From contig DAOULY010000016.1 in the NCBI GenBank assembly GCA_034414595.1, positions 406,956 through 470,955 on the forward strand: 64,000 bases of DNA, in the 5' to 3' direction. This stretch comes from DAOULY01 sp034414595 (lineage in GTDB: Bacteria > Chloroflexota > Dehalococcoidia > SZUA-161 > JAUWZY01). The notes under the pieces were generated by a model that was not told the DNA's origin, did no database searches, and was given only the letters and a program-made list of their open reading frames with translations. Within the stretch, counting starts at the first letter, position 1; each line of letters begins with the position of its first letter. Below, piece by piece: positions 25,686 to 34,925 of this stretch. The position numbers were made by a program, and so were the translations under genes.

Positions 25686-26504
25686 ATGGATTTCATGGCC
25701 AAGCTGCTGAAAGCATCTCGTGATAATCAAAGCCTGCTGTGTGTCGGGCTGGACCCCGATCCCAGGCTGATGCCTGAAGTCGATGTCCTACAGTTTAACC
25801 GAGACATCATAGATGCCACCGCGGACTTGGTCTGTGCCTACAAGCCCAATCTGGCCTTCTACCAAGCCTTGGGCATTGAAGGGCTTGTTGCTCTGGAAAA
25901 GACGCGGCAATATATTCCTGATCACATCCCAGTAATCGGCGATGCCAAGTATGGTGATATCGGAAATAGCGCCCAACAATATGCCAAAGCAATATTCGAT
26001 GCCTTCAAATTCGATGCAGTGACCGTTAACCCCTATTTAGGTCAGGACTCACTGAAGCCATTCATCGACCGCCATGATAAAGGGGTGTTCATTCTATGTA
26101 AGACATCCAATGCCGGAGCTGCTGATTTTCAAGACCTGTGCTACTCTGAGTTTGATACAGCCCGCACCATTCCCCTTTTTCAGCTTGTGGCGGTTAAGGC
26201 CAGGGAGTGGAATACCCATGGTAACATCGGTCTGGTGGTTGGAGCTACCCATGCTGAGGCACTTAGAGCGATCCGGGAGCTTTGCCCTGAGATGGCCCTG
26301 CTCATCCCAGGCATCGGGCCTCAAGGAGGTGACCTGGCCACAGTGGTGAGATGGGGAGTTGATTCTCGTGGAGAGAGAGCCATCATCAACTGCTCGAGGC
26401 AGATTCTCTATGCCTCAATGGGACGTGATTTCGCCCAGGCAGCCCGGCAGGAGGCCCTGAGGACCCGCGACCAGATCAATCAGCAGCTGGCACTATGGAG
26501 ATAA
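25686..26504 (+). CDS. pyrF: Orotidine 5'-phosphate decarboxylase
   Basis: 272 residues, the longer type-2 form. Decarboxylates OMP to UMP. Catalytic DxKxxD array in GDAKYGDIGN near residue 91; the phosphate loop is IPGIGPQGGD near 210. Start could be 25686 or 25695. It overlaps the next gene by 10 bp, so the DUF951 and FAD oxidoreductase genes probably share its transcript. Confidence 0.93.
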   Translation: MDFMAKLLKASRDNQSLLCVGLDPDPRLMPEVDVLQFNRDIIDATADLVCAYKPNLAFYQALGIEGLVALEKTRQYIPDHIPVIGDAKYGDIGNSAQQYAKAIFDAFKFDAVTVNPYLGQDSLKPFIDRHDKGVFILCKTSNAGAADFQDLCYSEFDTARTIPLFQLVAVKAREWNTHGNIGLVVGATHAEALRAIRELCPEMALLIPGIGPQGGDLATVVRWGVDSRGERAIINCSRQILYASMGRDFAQAARQEALRTRDQINQQLALWR

Positions 26505-26713
26505 AGCTCGGCGATATCGTTCGCTTACGCAAGAGACATCCCTGTGGCAGCGATCAATGGCAAGTAATCAGACTCGGTGCCGATATCGGGCTTAAATGCC
26601 TGGAGTGTCAGCGAAGGGTGCTTATGGAGCGCAGAGTCTTTGAGCGTCGAGTGAAGACGATTGTCGAACGTGGCCAGATTTTACCTGACGATGCCAATAG
26701 CGAGGAGATATGA
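26495..26713 (+). CDS. DUF951 family protein
   Basis: 72 residues beginning LGDIVRLRKRHPCGSDQWQVIRLGADIGLKC, with CLEC: the small beta-rich DUF951 family common in Firmicutes and Chloroflexi. Function unknown; probably nucleic acid binding. It overlaps pyrF at its start and the flavoprotein gene at its end. Confidence 0.85.
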   Translation: MEIKLGDIVRLRKRHPCGSDQWQVIRLGADIGLKCLECQRRVLMERRVFERRVKTIVERGQILPDDANSEEI

Positions 26714-28377
26714 TGGCTGATGCTACATACGATGCAGTGATCATCGGCGGTGGACACCACGGGACAGTTATCGGATGTTATCTCCAAAATGCCGGGCTGG
26801 CGACAGCTATTTTTGAGCGGCAACACGAATTAGGCGGGGGTGCCTGCGGTGAGGAGTGCACCCTTCCCGGATTTGTCACTAATCCCTGCGCTCAAGGGGT
26901 CCGCTTCTACAGCCATCCGGCCTACACCGATTTCAAGCTATGGGACTACGGTCTGCAGCATGTTTTCCCCGATACTGGCTCCGGCGTGGTATTCCCTGAC
27001 GGGACAGGTATGGCTGGATACACCGCCTGGAAGGTGGTTGAGCCCATTACAGGCCGAACCGAGCTCTGCAGCGAAAATGCCGAAAAGACCATTAGGGCAA
27101 TTGCTCGTTTCTCAGAGAGGGATGCCGAGACAGCATGGAATCTGCTTGAGAGATACAACCGAAAGTGGCTCGATGCCTACCGCGAGACCATGTATAACGC
27201 ACCCACCCCTTGGGGGGTAAAGGATGCTATGGAAAGGCTTTTCGATGACCCGGATGATGGCATTGATCCCGTATACCAATTCATGCCCATAGCGCAAGTG
27301 GCCTATGACCTCTTCGAGAGCGATGAGATGAGAGCGTACTTCATGAGGGGCATGATGACCTCGGCGGACTTCTTCCCCGCGGATATAGCACCGGTATTCT
27401 TCATCATCCATGGGCTTTCCCTGATACTATCGTGGTCGCCGGCCTCCATCATCATCGCAGGCACTCACGCTGTGACCCACGCCTTGCAGAAGGCATTCAG
27501 CGCCCTGGGAGGGCAGTTCTTTGTGGGCTCCGAGGTGGACAAAATAATCCTTGAAAATAACATAGCCAGGGGAATTCGCCTGGTGGATGGCACAGAGATC
27601 ACGGCCAGAAAGCTGATAGTGGCCGATGTCGACGTAAATCAACTCATCTTCAGATTCATCGGTGAGGAACATGTTAGCCCCGAGATTGCCAAGAAGGTGA
27701 GAAATATCAACCGTGACCGAGGCCAGGTCCTGTGGGCGCATATCGGATTCCATGAGCTGCCCAAATACAAAGCAGCCGACTTTGACCCCGCTTGCCAAGC
27801 AACGCCCAGGCTCTACGTTATGCCCAAGGATCCCGAATACATGGTGGAGAGACACATGCGCGAGGCCTACAATCGCGGCTTTGCTCAGCAACTTTCTTTA
27901 TGGACTGTGCCCGACAGCATCTGGGATCGGAGCCGAGCAGCCAATGGCAAGCATATAATCGCCGTCGAGGAGTTCACGGCACCACTGAGATATTTCCCCG
28001 AGAGGAAATGGCTCCAGATAAAGAAGGACTTTATGGAAGAGCTTATAAAGCAGTGGCAGTGGTATGCACCCAATATGACCCGGGACAATGTCATCGGCTC
28101 CTATGTGGCCACTCCCCTCGACGTGGCGAGGAGGAACATAAACATGCTCGAGGGCTCGATATGCAGCCATGCCTGCCTTCCCCACCAGTGGGGCCGTTTC
28201 AAGCCCATCCCAGATCTTTCCGGCTACAAAGCTCCGATTGAGAACCTCTATCTTTGCTCCGCTGAACTCCATCCCGGGGTTGGCATCGGCCGGGGCAGCA
28301 GCTACATCTGCTACAAAATCATCGCTCAGGATCTCGGCCTGCCCAGAATTTGGGAGGATAAAGGTCGCCCTTATTAG
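26710..28377 (+). CDS. Phytoene-desaturase-like FAD oxidoreductase, copy 1
   Basis: 555 residues. Rossmann FAD motif DAVIIGGGHHGTVIGCYL at the N-terminus, then ELGGGACGEE, and a C-terminal FAD contact (GVGIGRGSSYICYK). The family is the amine oxidase/phytoene dehydrogenase group, which oxidises or isomerises hydrophobic substrates. The ATG overlaps the DUF951 stop. A paralogue, roughly half identical by eye, lies at 57.1 kb beside UbiD. Coupled here to an SDR, which suggests a two-step redox conversion; the substrate is unknown. No carotenoid genes are nearby. Confidence 0.75.
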   Translation: MMADATYDAVIIGGGHHGTVIGCYLQNAGLATAIFERQHELGGGACGEECTLPGFVTNPCAQGVRFYSHPAYTDFKLWDYGLQHVFPDTGSGVVFPDGTGMAGYTAWKVVEPITGRTELCSENAEKTIRAIARFSERDAETAWNLLERYNRKWLDAYRETMYNAPTPWGVKDAMERLFDDPDDGIDPVYQFMPIAQVAYDLFESDEMRAYFMRGMMTSADFFPADIAPVFFIIHGLSLILSWSPASIIIAGTHAVTHALQKAFSALGGQFFVGSEVDKIILENNIARGIRLVDGTEITARKLIVADVDVNQLIFRFIGEEHVSPEIAKKVRNINRDRGQVLWAHIGFHELPKYKAADFDPACQATPRLYVMPKDPEYMVERHMREAYNRGFAQQLSLWTVPDSIWDRSRAANGKHIIAVEEFTAPLRYFPERKWLQIKKDFMEELIKQWQWYAPNMTRDNVIGSYVATPLDVARRNINMLEGSICSHACLPHQWGRFKPIPDLSGYKAPIENLYLCSAELHPGVGIGRGSSYICYKIIAQDLGLPRIWEDKGRPY

Positions 28378-28391
28378 CAGGGAGTTACAAT

Positions 28392-29144
28392 ATGAAGCTC
28401 AAAGACCGGGTAGCAATAGTCACTGGAGCCGCCAGAGGCTTGGGCAAGGCCTTCGCCTTGCGGCTGGCTCAGGAGGGGGCCAGCGTCGTAGCCGTCGACA
28501 TATTGGACGACACCGACACCGCCCGTGAAATTGAGGCTGCAGGTGGCAATGCCCTTGCCCTGAAAGTGGATGTCTCCAGCGAAGAGGAAACCAAGCGCAT
28601 GGCAGAACAGACGCTATCAAGGTTTGGCCGAATCGATATCTTAGTCAATAATGCTGCCATGCTTTACACTTTGCGCTACAGTCCGTTTGATGAACTCGAT
28701 CCAGCGGAGTGGGATCGAGTGATGGCGGTAAATGTCAAAGGGCCATGGCTTTGCATCAAAGCAGTGATCCCCAATATGAAGGAGCAAGGCAAGGGAAAGA
28801 TCATCAACATCTCCTCCCTGAGTGCTCTCACCGGTGGCCCGTTTGCGCTGCATTACGTGGTTTCCAAGGGAGCGGTCATCAGTCTGACCAGAGGGCTAGC
28901 CATTGAACTTGGAGCCTACAACATCTGTGTTAATACAGTGGCTCCCGGTTTTGTCATGACGGAGGCAGCGCAGCAGTTGAGAACAGAGGAGCAGTCATTC
29001 GAGCATGCTGAGGCGGTTCGCTGCCTTAAAAGGTTGGAACATCCTGATGATGTCGCCGGGTTGATCGCTTTCTTAGCCTCCGATGACAGCGACTTCATCA
29101 CCGGGCAGACTATCCTCGTCGATGGCGGCCAAGTGAAGCTTTAA
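28392..29144 (+). CDS. Short-chain dehydrogenase/reductase
   Basis: 250 residues, classical SDR: cofactor motif TGAARGLGKAF, DILVNNAA, catalytic Ser in INISSLSAL, and YVVSK holding the catalytic Tyr and Lys. An acidic residue after beta-2 (VDILDD) favours NAD over NADP. 14 bp after the flavoprotein gene and probably co-transcribed. Substrate unknown. Confidence 0.9.
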   Translation: MKLKDRVAIVTGAARGLGKAFALRLAQEGASVVAVDILDDTDTAREIEAAGGNALALKVDVSSEEETKRMAEQTLSRFGRIDILVNNAAMLYTLRYSPFDELDPAEWDRVMAVNVKGPWLCIKAVIPNMKEQGKGKIINISSLSALTGGPFALHYVVSKGAVISLTRGLAIELGAYNICVNTVAPGFVMTEAAQQLRTEEQSFEHAEAVRCLKRLEHPDDVAGLIAFLASDDSDFITGQTILVDGGQVKL

Positions 29145-29226
29145 CCAAGACACTCTCGCTTACCCATAGAAAGCCCTCTTCGAGAAAGTCGCAGGCAAGT
29201 GGTCAGCTGAGGCCACGAGAGGATAT

Positions 29227-30042
29227 TCAAGATGCCTTGGCAACAGGGATACTTCCCAGACGAAATATCGGGTTCGCTAATAGCTCTGTATGTCTGGGAC
29301 AGAACTCGTATCCGCTCTCAAGCTGGGCATATATAAGTTCTTCTTGCCAGTGAGCGTTATACAGCCTGCAGCCCTTATCAGGGCAGAAGGCATCGCCGGT
29401 GAGAGAATAGAAAACAGCCTGCATGGCGTATCCCTTGACTACTTCTGTAAGCCGATCATCATCGTAATCGATGAAGCGCCCCTTGAACTCTTCCTTCAGT
29501 TCCGCTAAATCCCTTCCCAGCTGCTGATATTGCTGTTTGAGAAGATAATACTCTCTCGGCTTCGCTGGTGCCTCCACGATGCCCGTGGTTGAGATTACAG
29601 AAGGAGTGCTATAGATACTAGTCCGAGCATGGTATCTCTGGTCGGTATTATTCCAGGTGACAACGAGACGATTGGTAAATAAGATATGCGCAAACTCCGG
29701 GGAGAGCTCTTCTCTCTGCAAGGCCTCCCTGAAAATTCTTTGCAGTTGAAACCCATCGTATGCCACCCCAAAAGCCGTTGTTTTCCCTGAGATCCGTTTC
29801 CTCTCATACTCTATCTCAGCATAGAGAGGTTCCTGGGCTGATATTTCTTCAGTTGCATCTCTAACCTTAACACTGGCGATCCTGGCCGCATAGTCGGGGA
29901 TTCTATCTCGATCGAGGCTGATGGCAAAGGGGTTTCGTCTCAGCTCGACCTCAACCTTTTTCATCTTTCGTTTCAGGTATTCGGCAATCTCTGCCAAGTT
30001 TAGTTTTTCGCTGATGCCCTCATCATACAAGAGGACTATCAC
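29227..30042 (-). CDS. Conserved protein coupled to Thi4, possible DUF6775-type
   Basis: 271 residues. It starts inside the thi4 stop (4-bp overlap), so it is translationally coupled to it. The C-terminal part has a Cys/His array, FCPDKGCRLYNAHW then GYEFCPRH, that could bind a metal. The rest has no motif I know. I recall archaeal and bacterial proteins of this type annotated as DUF6775 putative metallopeptidases, but the match is weak. Its partnership with Thi4 could mean metal or sulfur handling. Confidence 0.6.
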   Translation of the reverse strand: MIVLLYDEGISEKLNLAEIAEYLKRKMKKVEVELRRNPFAISLDRDRIPDYAARIASVKVRDATEEISAQEPLYAEIEYERKRISGKTTAFGVAYDGFQLQRIFREALQREELSPEFAHILFTNRLVVTWNNTDQRYHARTSIYSTPSVISTTGIVEAPAKPREYYLLKQQYQQLGRDLAELKEEFKGRFIDYDDDRLTEVVKGYAMQAVFYSLTGDAFCPDKGCRLYNAHWQEELIYAQLESGYEFCPRHTELLANPIFRLGSIPVAKAS

Positions 30043-30818
30043 TTCAATTTCTCCAAGACGACCTTGGCCCCGATCTCTCCCGATAGCAACATGGCCCCAA
30101 AGGTTGGCCCCATCCTGGGCAGCCCATAGGTCGTCGCTGCCGCCATGCCAACGACAACCAAACCGGGGTAAGCCTCACCGCTATGCTCCAGGATCAGGTC
30201 CTCCGACCTCTCTACCCACATTGGTCCGAAGCCTTTAGTTTTGATCAGCCCCCTCTCCTCCAGTTTCTTAACCACCTGGGCATCGTGGCCAGTAGCATCG
30301 ACCAGCATCTCTGATTCCAGCGCCACCGGATCAACGCAGCTGATCTCCCTGGGCAAGGTTGAAATGGCCGTCCAGTTAATCACAGCCCCAGCGACACGAT
30401 TATCTTCCTTCAGCACTAGATCATCAAAGGCAGTCATATTGGCGAACTTAACACCACTGTCGCAAGCCGAAGCAATAAGCTTTGAGGTGGCATGAGGTCC
30501 ATCGGCAACAAATAAGCCTTGATGTACCTCTTCATAGGGAATGCCAAGTTCATCCAAGATCCTCTCCGCGGGATGTCTTATCGTTACCTTGTTCATCAAG
30601 TAACCGCCGAGCCAGAAGCCACCACCGAGATAGTTGTTTCTCTCCACGATGAGGACCTTCTTTCCTACTCTAGCCAGGTTGCGACCCACCATCAGCCCGC
30701 TGGGGCCACCCCCAATGATAATGCAGTCGCTTTCCACATACTTCTGAAACTGCTTGGCGAACTCGCCGACTATGGCCCTGGTTATTTCCTTACTTCCTAC
30801 TGGACTGAACTTTTCCAT
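30039..30818 (-). CDS. thi4: Thiazole synthase Thi4 family, with the sulfur-donor Cys
   Basis: 259 residues. FAD/NAD-binding fold DCIIIGGGPSGLMVGRNLA, ER then GGGFWLGG, and C-terminal GMAAATTYGLPRMGPTFGAMLLSG. Thi4 makes ADP-thiazole from NAD and glycine. In yeast and plants Cys205 donates its own sulfur (single turnover); in methanogens that position is His and free sulfide is used. Here the aligned position is Cys161 in ISCVDP, the suicide-type residue. The gene lies downstream of cysteine-synthesis genes (97 bp gap). No TPP riboswitch was found upstream. Confidence 0.85.
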   Translation of the reverse strand: MEKFSPVGSKEITRAIVGEFAKQFQKYVESDCIIIGGGPSGLMVGRNLARVGKKVLIVERNNYLGGGFWLGGYLMNKVTIRHPAERILDELGIPYEEVHQGLFVADGPHATSKLIASACDSGVKFANMTAFDDLVLKEDNRVAGAVINWTAISTLPREISCVDPVALESEMLVDATGHDAQVVKKLEERGLIKTKGFGPMWVERSEDLILEHSGEAYPGLVVVGMAAATTYGLPRMGPTFGAMLLSGEIGAKVVLEKLK

Positions 30819-30914
30819 CTTCTACTCCCTTTGTACTTGCTCAAGCTGGCTAACGCGCGGGCCTAATTCTGGTCAGGGGTTTAAATGATAGGCTTCGCGA
30901 TTAGCACTCCCTTC

Positions 30915-31637
30915 CTATATTCCTCCGCCCTCGTGGAACACTCCTTCGACCTTACGCTTTCTCTCCTGAAGCTCATCTCCATTGGCAGCAAGGATGAGAC
31001 CGCTTGAGGCTTCCATTTTTTTAAGACGCTCCTCCAGTCTGCCCTGCTGTTCCAAGATAAGCCTGATGGCTTCAGCTACAGGGTCGGGCAACTTGCCGTG
31101 TTCCAGATCAACAGCCGGCCCGTGTCGATCCTTTACCACCGTGCCCGGAACGCCGACCACTGTAGCCCCAGGAGGAACTGACCTCACCACCACTGATCCA
31201 GAACCGACTTTTGCCCCATCGCCTATAGTGATAGGACCCAGCACCACAGCCCCCGTTCCTATAACCACATCGCTGCCCAAAGTGGGATGGCGCTTTTTTT
31301 TCTCCAGCGTTGTTCCACCCAACACCACCCCCTGATATAACAGGACATCATCGCCTACCTCAACCGTCTCTCCGATGACTACCCCGGCACCGTGGTCGAT
31401 AAAAAAACGCTTGCCGATCTTAGCCCCAGGGTGAATCTCAATTCCGGTCAAGAAGCGACTCATGTGTGAAAGGAGACGACCGGCGAATCTGAGCTTGTGC
31501 TGCCAGAGAAAGTGCGCCACACGGTGCATCCACAGGGCATGGAGCCCAGGATAACAAATGAGGACCTCCAGCACACTTCTCGCTGCCGGGTCCTTGGAAA
31601 ATACTGTTCTGATGTCTTCCCTTATGGTGTTGAACAA
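30915..31637 (-). CDS. cysE: Serine O-acetyltransferase
   Basis: 240 residues with a TTG start at 31637, chosen because GGAG follows the cysK stop 4 bp before it and the resulting FNTIREDIRTVFSKDPAARS is the usual CysE N-terminus. It makes O-acetylserine. The left-handed beta-helix hexapeptide repeats span about 90-190 (GAKIGKRFFIDHGAGVVIGE), with catalytic His and Asp in this region. It is directly coupled to cysK, the other half of the cysteine synthase complex. Confidence 0.92.
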   Translation of the reverse strand: MFNTIREDIRTVFSKDPAARSVLEVLICYPGLHALWMHRVAHFLWQHKLRFAGRLLSHMSRFLTGIEIHPGAKIGKRFFIDHGAGVVIGETVEVGDDVLLYQGVVLGGTTLEKKKRHPTLGSDVVIGTGAVVLGPITIGDGAKVGSGSVVVRSVPPGATVVGVPGTVVKDRHGPAVDLEHGKLPDPVAEAIRLILEQQGRLEERLKKMEASSGLILAANGDELQERKRKVEGVFHEGGGI

Positions 31638-31645
31638 GATACTCC

Positions 31646-32659
31646 TTAGATACCTGGCGCGGCCTGCTCCAGCCCCTGGAAAAGCCAAGTGCTCAGGTAG
31701 CGCTCACCGGTGTCAGGCAAAATGGCCACAATCAGTTTGCCCTTGCTCTCAGCCCTTTTGGCCACCTCTACAGCAGCCCAAGTTGCGGCACCTGATGATA
31801 AGCCTGCCAGTATCCCCTCCTCACGGGCTAGCTTCCTAGCCATAGCTGCGGCATCGTCATCGTTTACCCTGATGACTTCATCAACCAGGTCCATTCGCAG
31901 CACATCGGGGATGAAGCCAGCGCCGATCCCTTGAATCTTGTGCGAGCCAGGCTGCCCCCCCGAGAGAACGGGTGAATTGACCGGTTCCACTGCGATAGCC
32001 TTAAACTCTGGCTTCCTTTGTTTGAGCACCTCAGCCACCCCGGTGATTGTGCCCCCGGTGCCTACGCCGGAGATCAGGACATCTGCCTTCCCCTCAGTAT
32101 CTCTCCAGATCTCATCAGCTGTGGTCAGCCTGTGTATCTCCGTGTTTGACAGATTCTTGAACTGCTGAGGCATGAAATAATTGTCATTTTCGGCTACCAA
32201 ATCCTCTGCTTTTCTTACCGCACCACGCATCCCCTCTGAACCGGGGGTCAGGATCAGCTCAGCTCCAAAGATGCTCAGGAGCTGTCTCCGCTCCAGGGAC
32301 ATGGTATCAGGCATGGTGAGAATGAGCCTGTACCCCCTGGCAGCGCAGACAAAGGCCAAAGCAATACCAGTATTGCCACTGGTGGACTCGACGATCACCG
32401 TATCTTCCTTGATCAGCCCCTGTTCCTCAGCAGCGACGATCATGGCCACTCCGATCCTGTCCTTGACACTACCTATGGGATTGAAGGATTCGAGCTTAGC
32501 CACCACCTCAGCATTAAGGCCCCTGGTTATGCGGTTCAACCTGACCAGAGGTGTATTCCCGATGAGCTCCAAGCTATCCCTGGCTATCCCCCTGGTGACC
32601 TTCGGTATCTTTATGGTCTTATATTTGAGTTTTTCCACCATCTGAGTTGTCTCTGCCAT
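31646..32659 (-). CDS. cysK: Cysteine synthase (O-acetylserine sulfhydrylase)
   Basis: 337 residues; PLP lysine is Lys66 in PIGSVKDRIG. Other signatures: STSGNTGIALA, and GVGTGGTITGVAEVLK for phosphate binding. It has about 25 extra N-terminal residues compared with typical CysK. Uses O-acetylserine and sulfide. In operon with cysE and the desulfurase. Confidence 0.93.
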   Translation of the reverse strand: MAETTQMVEKLKYKTIKIPKVTRGIARDSLELIGNTPLVRLNRITRGLNAEVVAKLESFNPIGSVKDRIGVAMIVAAEEQGLIKEDTVIVESTSGNTGIALAFVCAARGYRLILTMPDTMSLERRQLLSIFGAELILTPGSEGMRGAVRKAEDLVAENDNYFMPQQFKNLSNTEIHRLTTADEIWRDTEGKADVLISGVGTGGTITGVAEVLKQRKPEFKAIAVEPVNSPVLSGGQPGSHKIQGIGAGFIPDVLRMDLVDEVIRVNDDDAAAMARKLAREEGILAGLSSGAATWAAVEVAKRAESKGKLIVAILPDTGERYLSTWLFQGLEQAAPGI

Positions 32660-32710
32660 TTAGCCAATATCCTCCCTCTCTCTACTCCACAGCAAGCCCT
32701 TGACCAAGCA

Positions 32711-33871
32711 TTAGCTGACCCACACTGGCTTGGAGCTACAGATCTTGGCCAAGGCTTGCACGGCAAAATCGATCTCTTCCTCAGTGTTGAAGTATCCGGG
32801 GCTGAAGCGTATAGTGCCCGAGGGATAGGTGCCAAAGGTCTTGTGAGCTGCCGCAGCGCAATGAAGCCCTGCCCTCACTCCAATGTCGAAGGCTTGGTCC
32901 AGAATCGTGGCTGCCTCCCCCGGGTTCCATCCCTTTAGGTTTAGCGAGAGTATGGATGTCTGCGTAGACCTATCTCTGGGGCCATAGAGAACAACATCCG
33001 GAATTTGGGACAAACCATCCACCAACCGCTCCAGTAGAGAGTGTGCATGAGCGCGAATCCGGTCCAGACCCTCGCTCAGTATGTATCTCACCCCCGCGCT
33101 CAGTCCGACAATGCCAACAGCATTGGGTGTGCCACTTTCGTATTTATAGGGTAAATCCTCCGGCTGTTCCTCCAACTCCGACTGTGAGCCCGTGCCACCT
33201 TCACGCAAGGTATCGAGCTCGACCCGCTCGCTCAGGCAAAGCACACCTGTGCCTTGTGGTCCCAGCAAGCCCTTGTGTCCGGAGCAGGCAAGCAAATCGA
33301 TATTGCTTGCCTGGATATCGATGGGATAGATGCCCACAGTCTGAGCAGCGTCTACCATGAATAACACATCGTGCTTTGCCGTAATCGCTCCGTATTCCTC
33401 AATAGGTTGAATAACCCCGGTTACATTGGAAGCATGAGTGACAGCAACCAGTCTGGTATCCTTGATTATGGCCTCCTCAATACTTGACGGCGACACAAAT
33501 CCATCATCAGAGCAAGGGGCCAGTCTGGTGACTTTGACACCTTGCTGTTCCAGTTTGTTCAGGGGACGAACCAGGGAATTATGCCCAATGCAGCTGGTGA
33601 CCACATGATCCCCTGGTCTTAGCAGCCCCTTCAATCCCAGGTTTAGGGCATCGGTACAATTAAAAGTAAAGATGATGCGATCCTTTTCCGCAGCGTTGAA
33701 AAATCGTGCCAAGAGCACTCTTGCCTCATCGATCGCCGCTTCAGTAGCTCGAGCCAATCTATGACCACCGCGACCGGGACTGGCCCCCGTCTTCCTGTGG
33801 AACTCGTCCATAGTCTGATACACGATCTCCGGCTTTGGCCAGGAGGTGGAAGCGTTGTCGAGGTAGATCAC
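32711..33871 (-). CDS. Cysteine desulfurase family aminotransferase (SufS/Csd type)
   Basis: 386 residues, class V PLP fold: MIYLDNASTSWPKPEIV at the N-terminus, ATHASNVTGVI-like VTHASNVTGV, the PLP Lys in CSGHKGLLGPQGTG and the persulfide Cys in RAGLHCAAAAHK near residue 345. It releases sulfur from cysteine to acceptors. Its place between an E1-like gene and cysK suggests sulfur transfer to a carrier protein or Fe-S clusters; no sufBCD or iscU is nearby. Confidence 0.85.
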   Translation of the reverse strand: MIYLDNASTSWPKPEIVYQTMDEFHRKTGASPGRGGHRLARATEAAIDEARVLLARFFNAAEKDRIIFTFNCTDALNLGLKGLLRPGDHVVTSCIGHNSLVRPLNKLEQQGVKVTRLAPCSDDGFVSPSSIEEAIIKDTRLVAVTHASNVTGVIQPIEEYGAITAKHDVLFMVDAAQTVGIYPIDIQASNIDLLACSGHKGLLGPQGTGVLCLSERVELDTLREGGTGSQSELEEQPEDLPYKYESGTPNAVGIVGLSAGVRYILSEGLDRIRAHAHSLLERLVDGLSQIPDVVLYGPRDRSTQTSILSLNLKGWNPGEAATILDQAFDIGVRAGLHCAAAAHKTFGTYPSGTIRFSPGYFNTEEEIDFAVQALAKICSSKPVWVS

Positions 33872-33884
33872 GTGACTACATCCT

Positions 33885-34889
33885 TCAGCTACCTATGTAC
33901 TTTGCATAAAGTCCTCTGGCCACTGATTCATCATCGGTGTTCTTCACAATGGCCCGCCCATCGGGGAAGATGAACATCTCGTATCCATCAACGGCAAAAC
34001 GCAGCATGAATTCGTTGCGATTAATCTCGCCTAACGCCTCAAGTCGCTGGGCAAGCAGGTCGAGAGAAATTTCACCAGTATTGGGACTTACCACCTGTAC
34101 TGCATTCTGACCGCATAGTGAACTCGCTCTTAGTCCATATTGTCCTTCGAGGAATTCATATTTGCCTTGGCAGGCTGGGCAATCGGGGCGAGGGCGGATC
34201 TTGAGGCGGTTAAATGTCCCTTTCCAAACATCAACAAATAACAGGTCGCGATTGATCTCCTTGGCTCCAGTCAGTATCTTGATCGCCTCCACAGATTGCA
34301 GCGAGCCAATAGTAAAAGGTGCCGCATTGATCACTCCCGCAGTGTCACAGGTAAGCCCAGTGCTGGGCATCTTGGGAGAGAGACAGCGAAAACAAGCGGT
34401 CTCACCGGGGATCACATCCATTGTCATTCCATAAGAAGCGACAACACCACCATAAACCCAGGGGATTCTGGCCTTCAAGGAGACATCATTAATCAAATAG
34501 CGTGTCTCAAGGTTATCCAATGCGTCCAGGATTACATCGGCACCATGAACGAATTTTTCGATGTTGGCATAGTTCACATCGGCGACTATCCCTTCGACTT
34601 TGACTGATGAGTTTACCTTGCTCAGATGCCTCTCGGCAGCCACAGCCTTAGGCAATTGGTTCTGTACATCTTCCTCATCGAAAAGGACTTGCCGGTGCAG
34701 GTTGTTGTACTCTATGAGATCCCTATCGATAATCCTGACACTGCCCACGCCGGCGCGAACCAGGGAGGTGGCTATAATCGATCCCAATGCACCACAGCCG
34801 ATGATCACCACAAAGCTACGCCCCAACTTCTCCTGCCCTTCACGGCCTATGCCCGGGAAGAGAATTTGTCGCGAATACCTGTCAACCAT
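33885..34889 (-). CDS. ThiF/MoeB/HesA-family E1-like adenylyltransferase
   Basis: 334 residues. Nucleotide-binding VVIIGCGALGS, then RIIDRDLIEYNNLHRQVLF, DALDNLETRYLIND, zinc cysteines CFRC and CPAC, and the catalytic Cys candidate in GLTCDTAGV. The family adenylates the C-terminal Gly of ubiquitin-like sulfur carriers (ThiS, MoaD and others). The C-terminal 80 residues extend past the core and resemble a small beta-grasp-like segment. The carrier is not recognisable among neighbours; MoaE and Thi4 are in the window. Confidence 0.85.
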   Translation of the reverse strand: MVDRYSRQILFPGIGREGQEKLGRSFVVIIGCGALGSIIATSLVRAGVGSVRIIDRDLIEYNNLHRQVLFDEEDVQNQLPKAVAAERHLSKVNSSVKVEGIVADVNYANIEKFVHGADVILDALDNLETRYLINDVSLKARIPWVYGGVVASYGMTMDVIPGETACFRCLSPKMPSTGLTCDTAGVINAAPFTIGSLQSVEAIKILTGAKEINRDLLFVDVWKGTFNRLKIRPRPDCPACQGKYEFLEGQYGLRASSLCGQNAVQVVSPNTGEISLDLLAQRLEALGEINRNEFMLRFAVDGYEMFIFPDGRAIVKNTDDESVARGLYAKYIGS

Positions 34890-34925
34890 GCTGTTATAGC
34901 CTCACCCGTTGCTGCGCCCAGCGAA

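Noticed and set aside
30819..30914. TPP riboswitch upstream of thi4
   Set aside because: The conserved CUGAGA and related thi-box elements are not present in either orientation.
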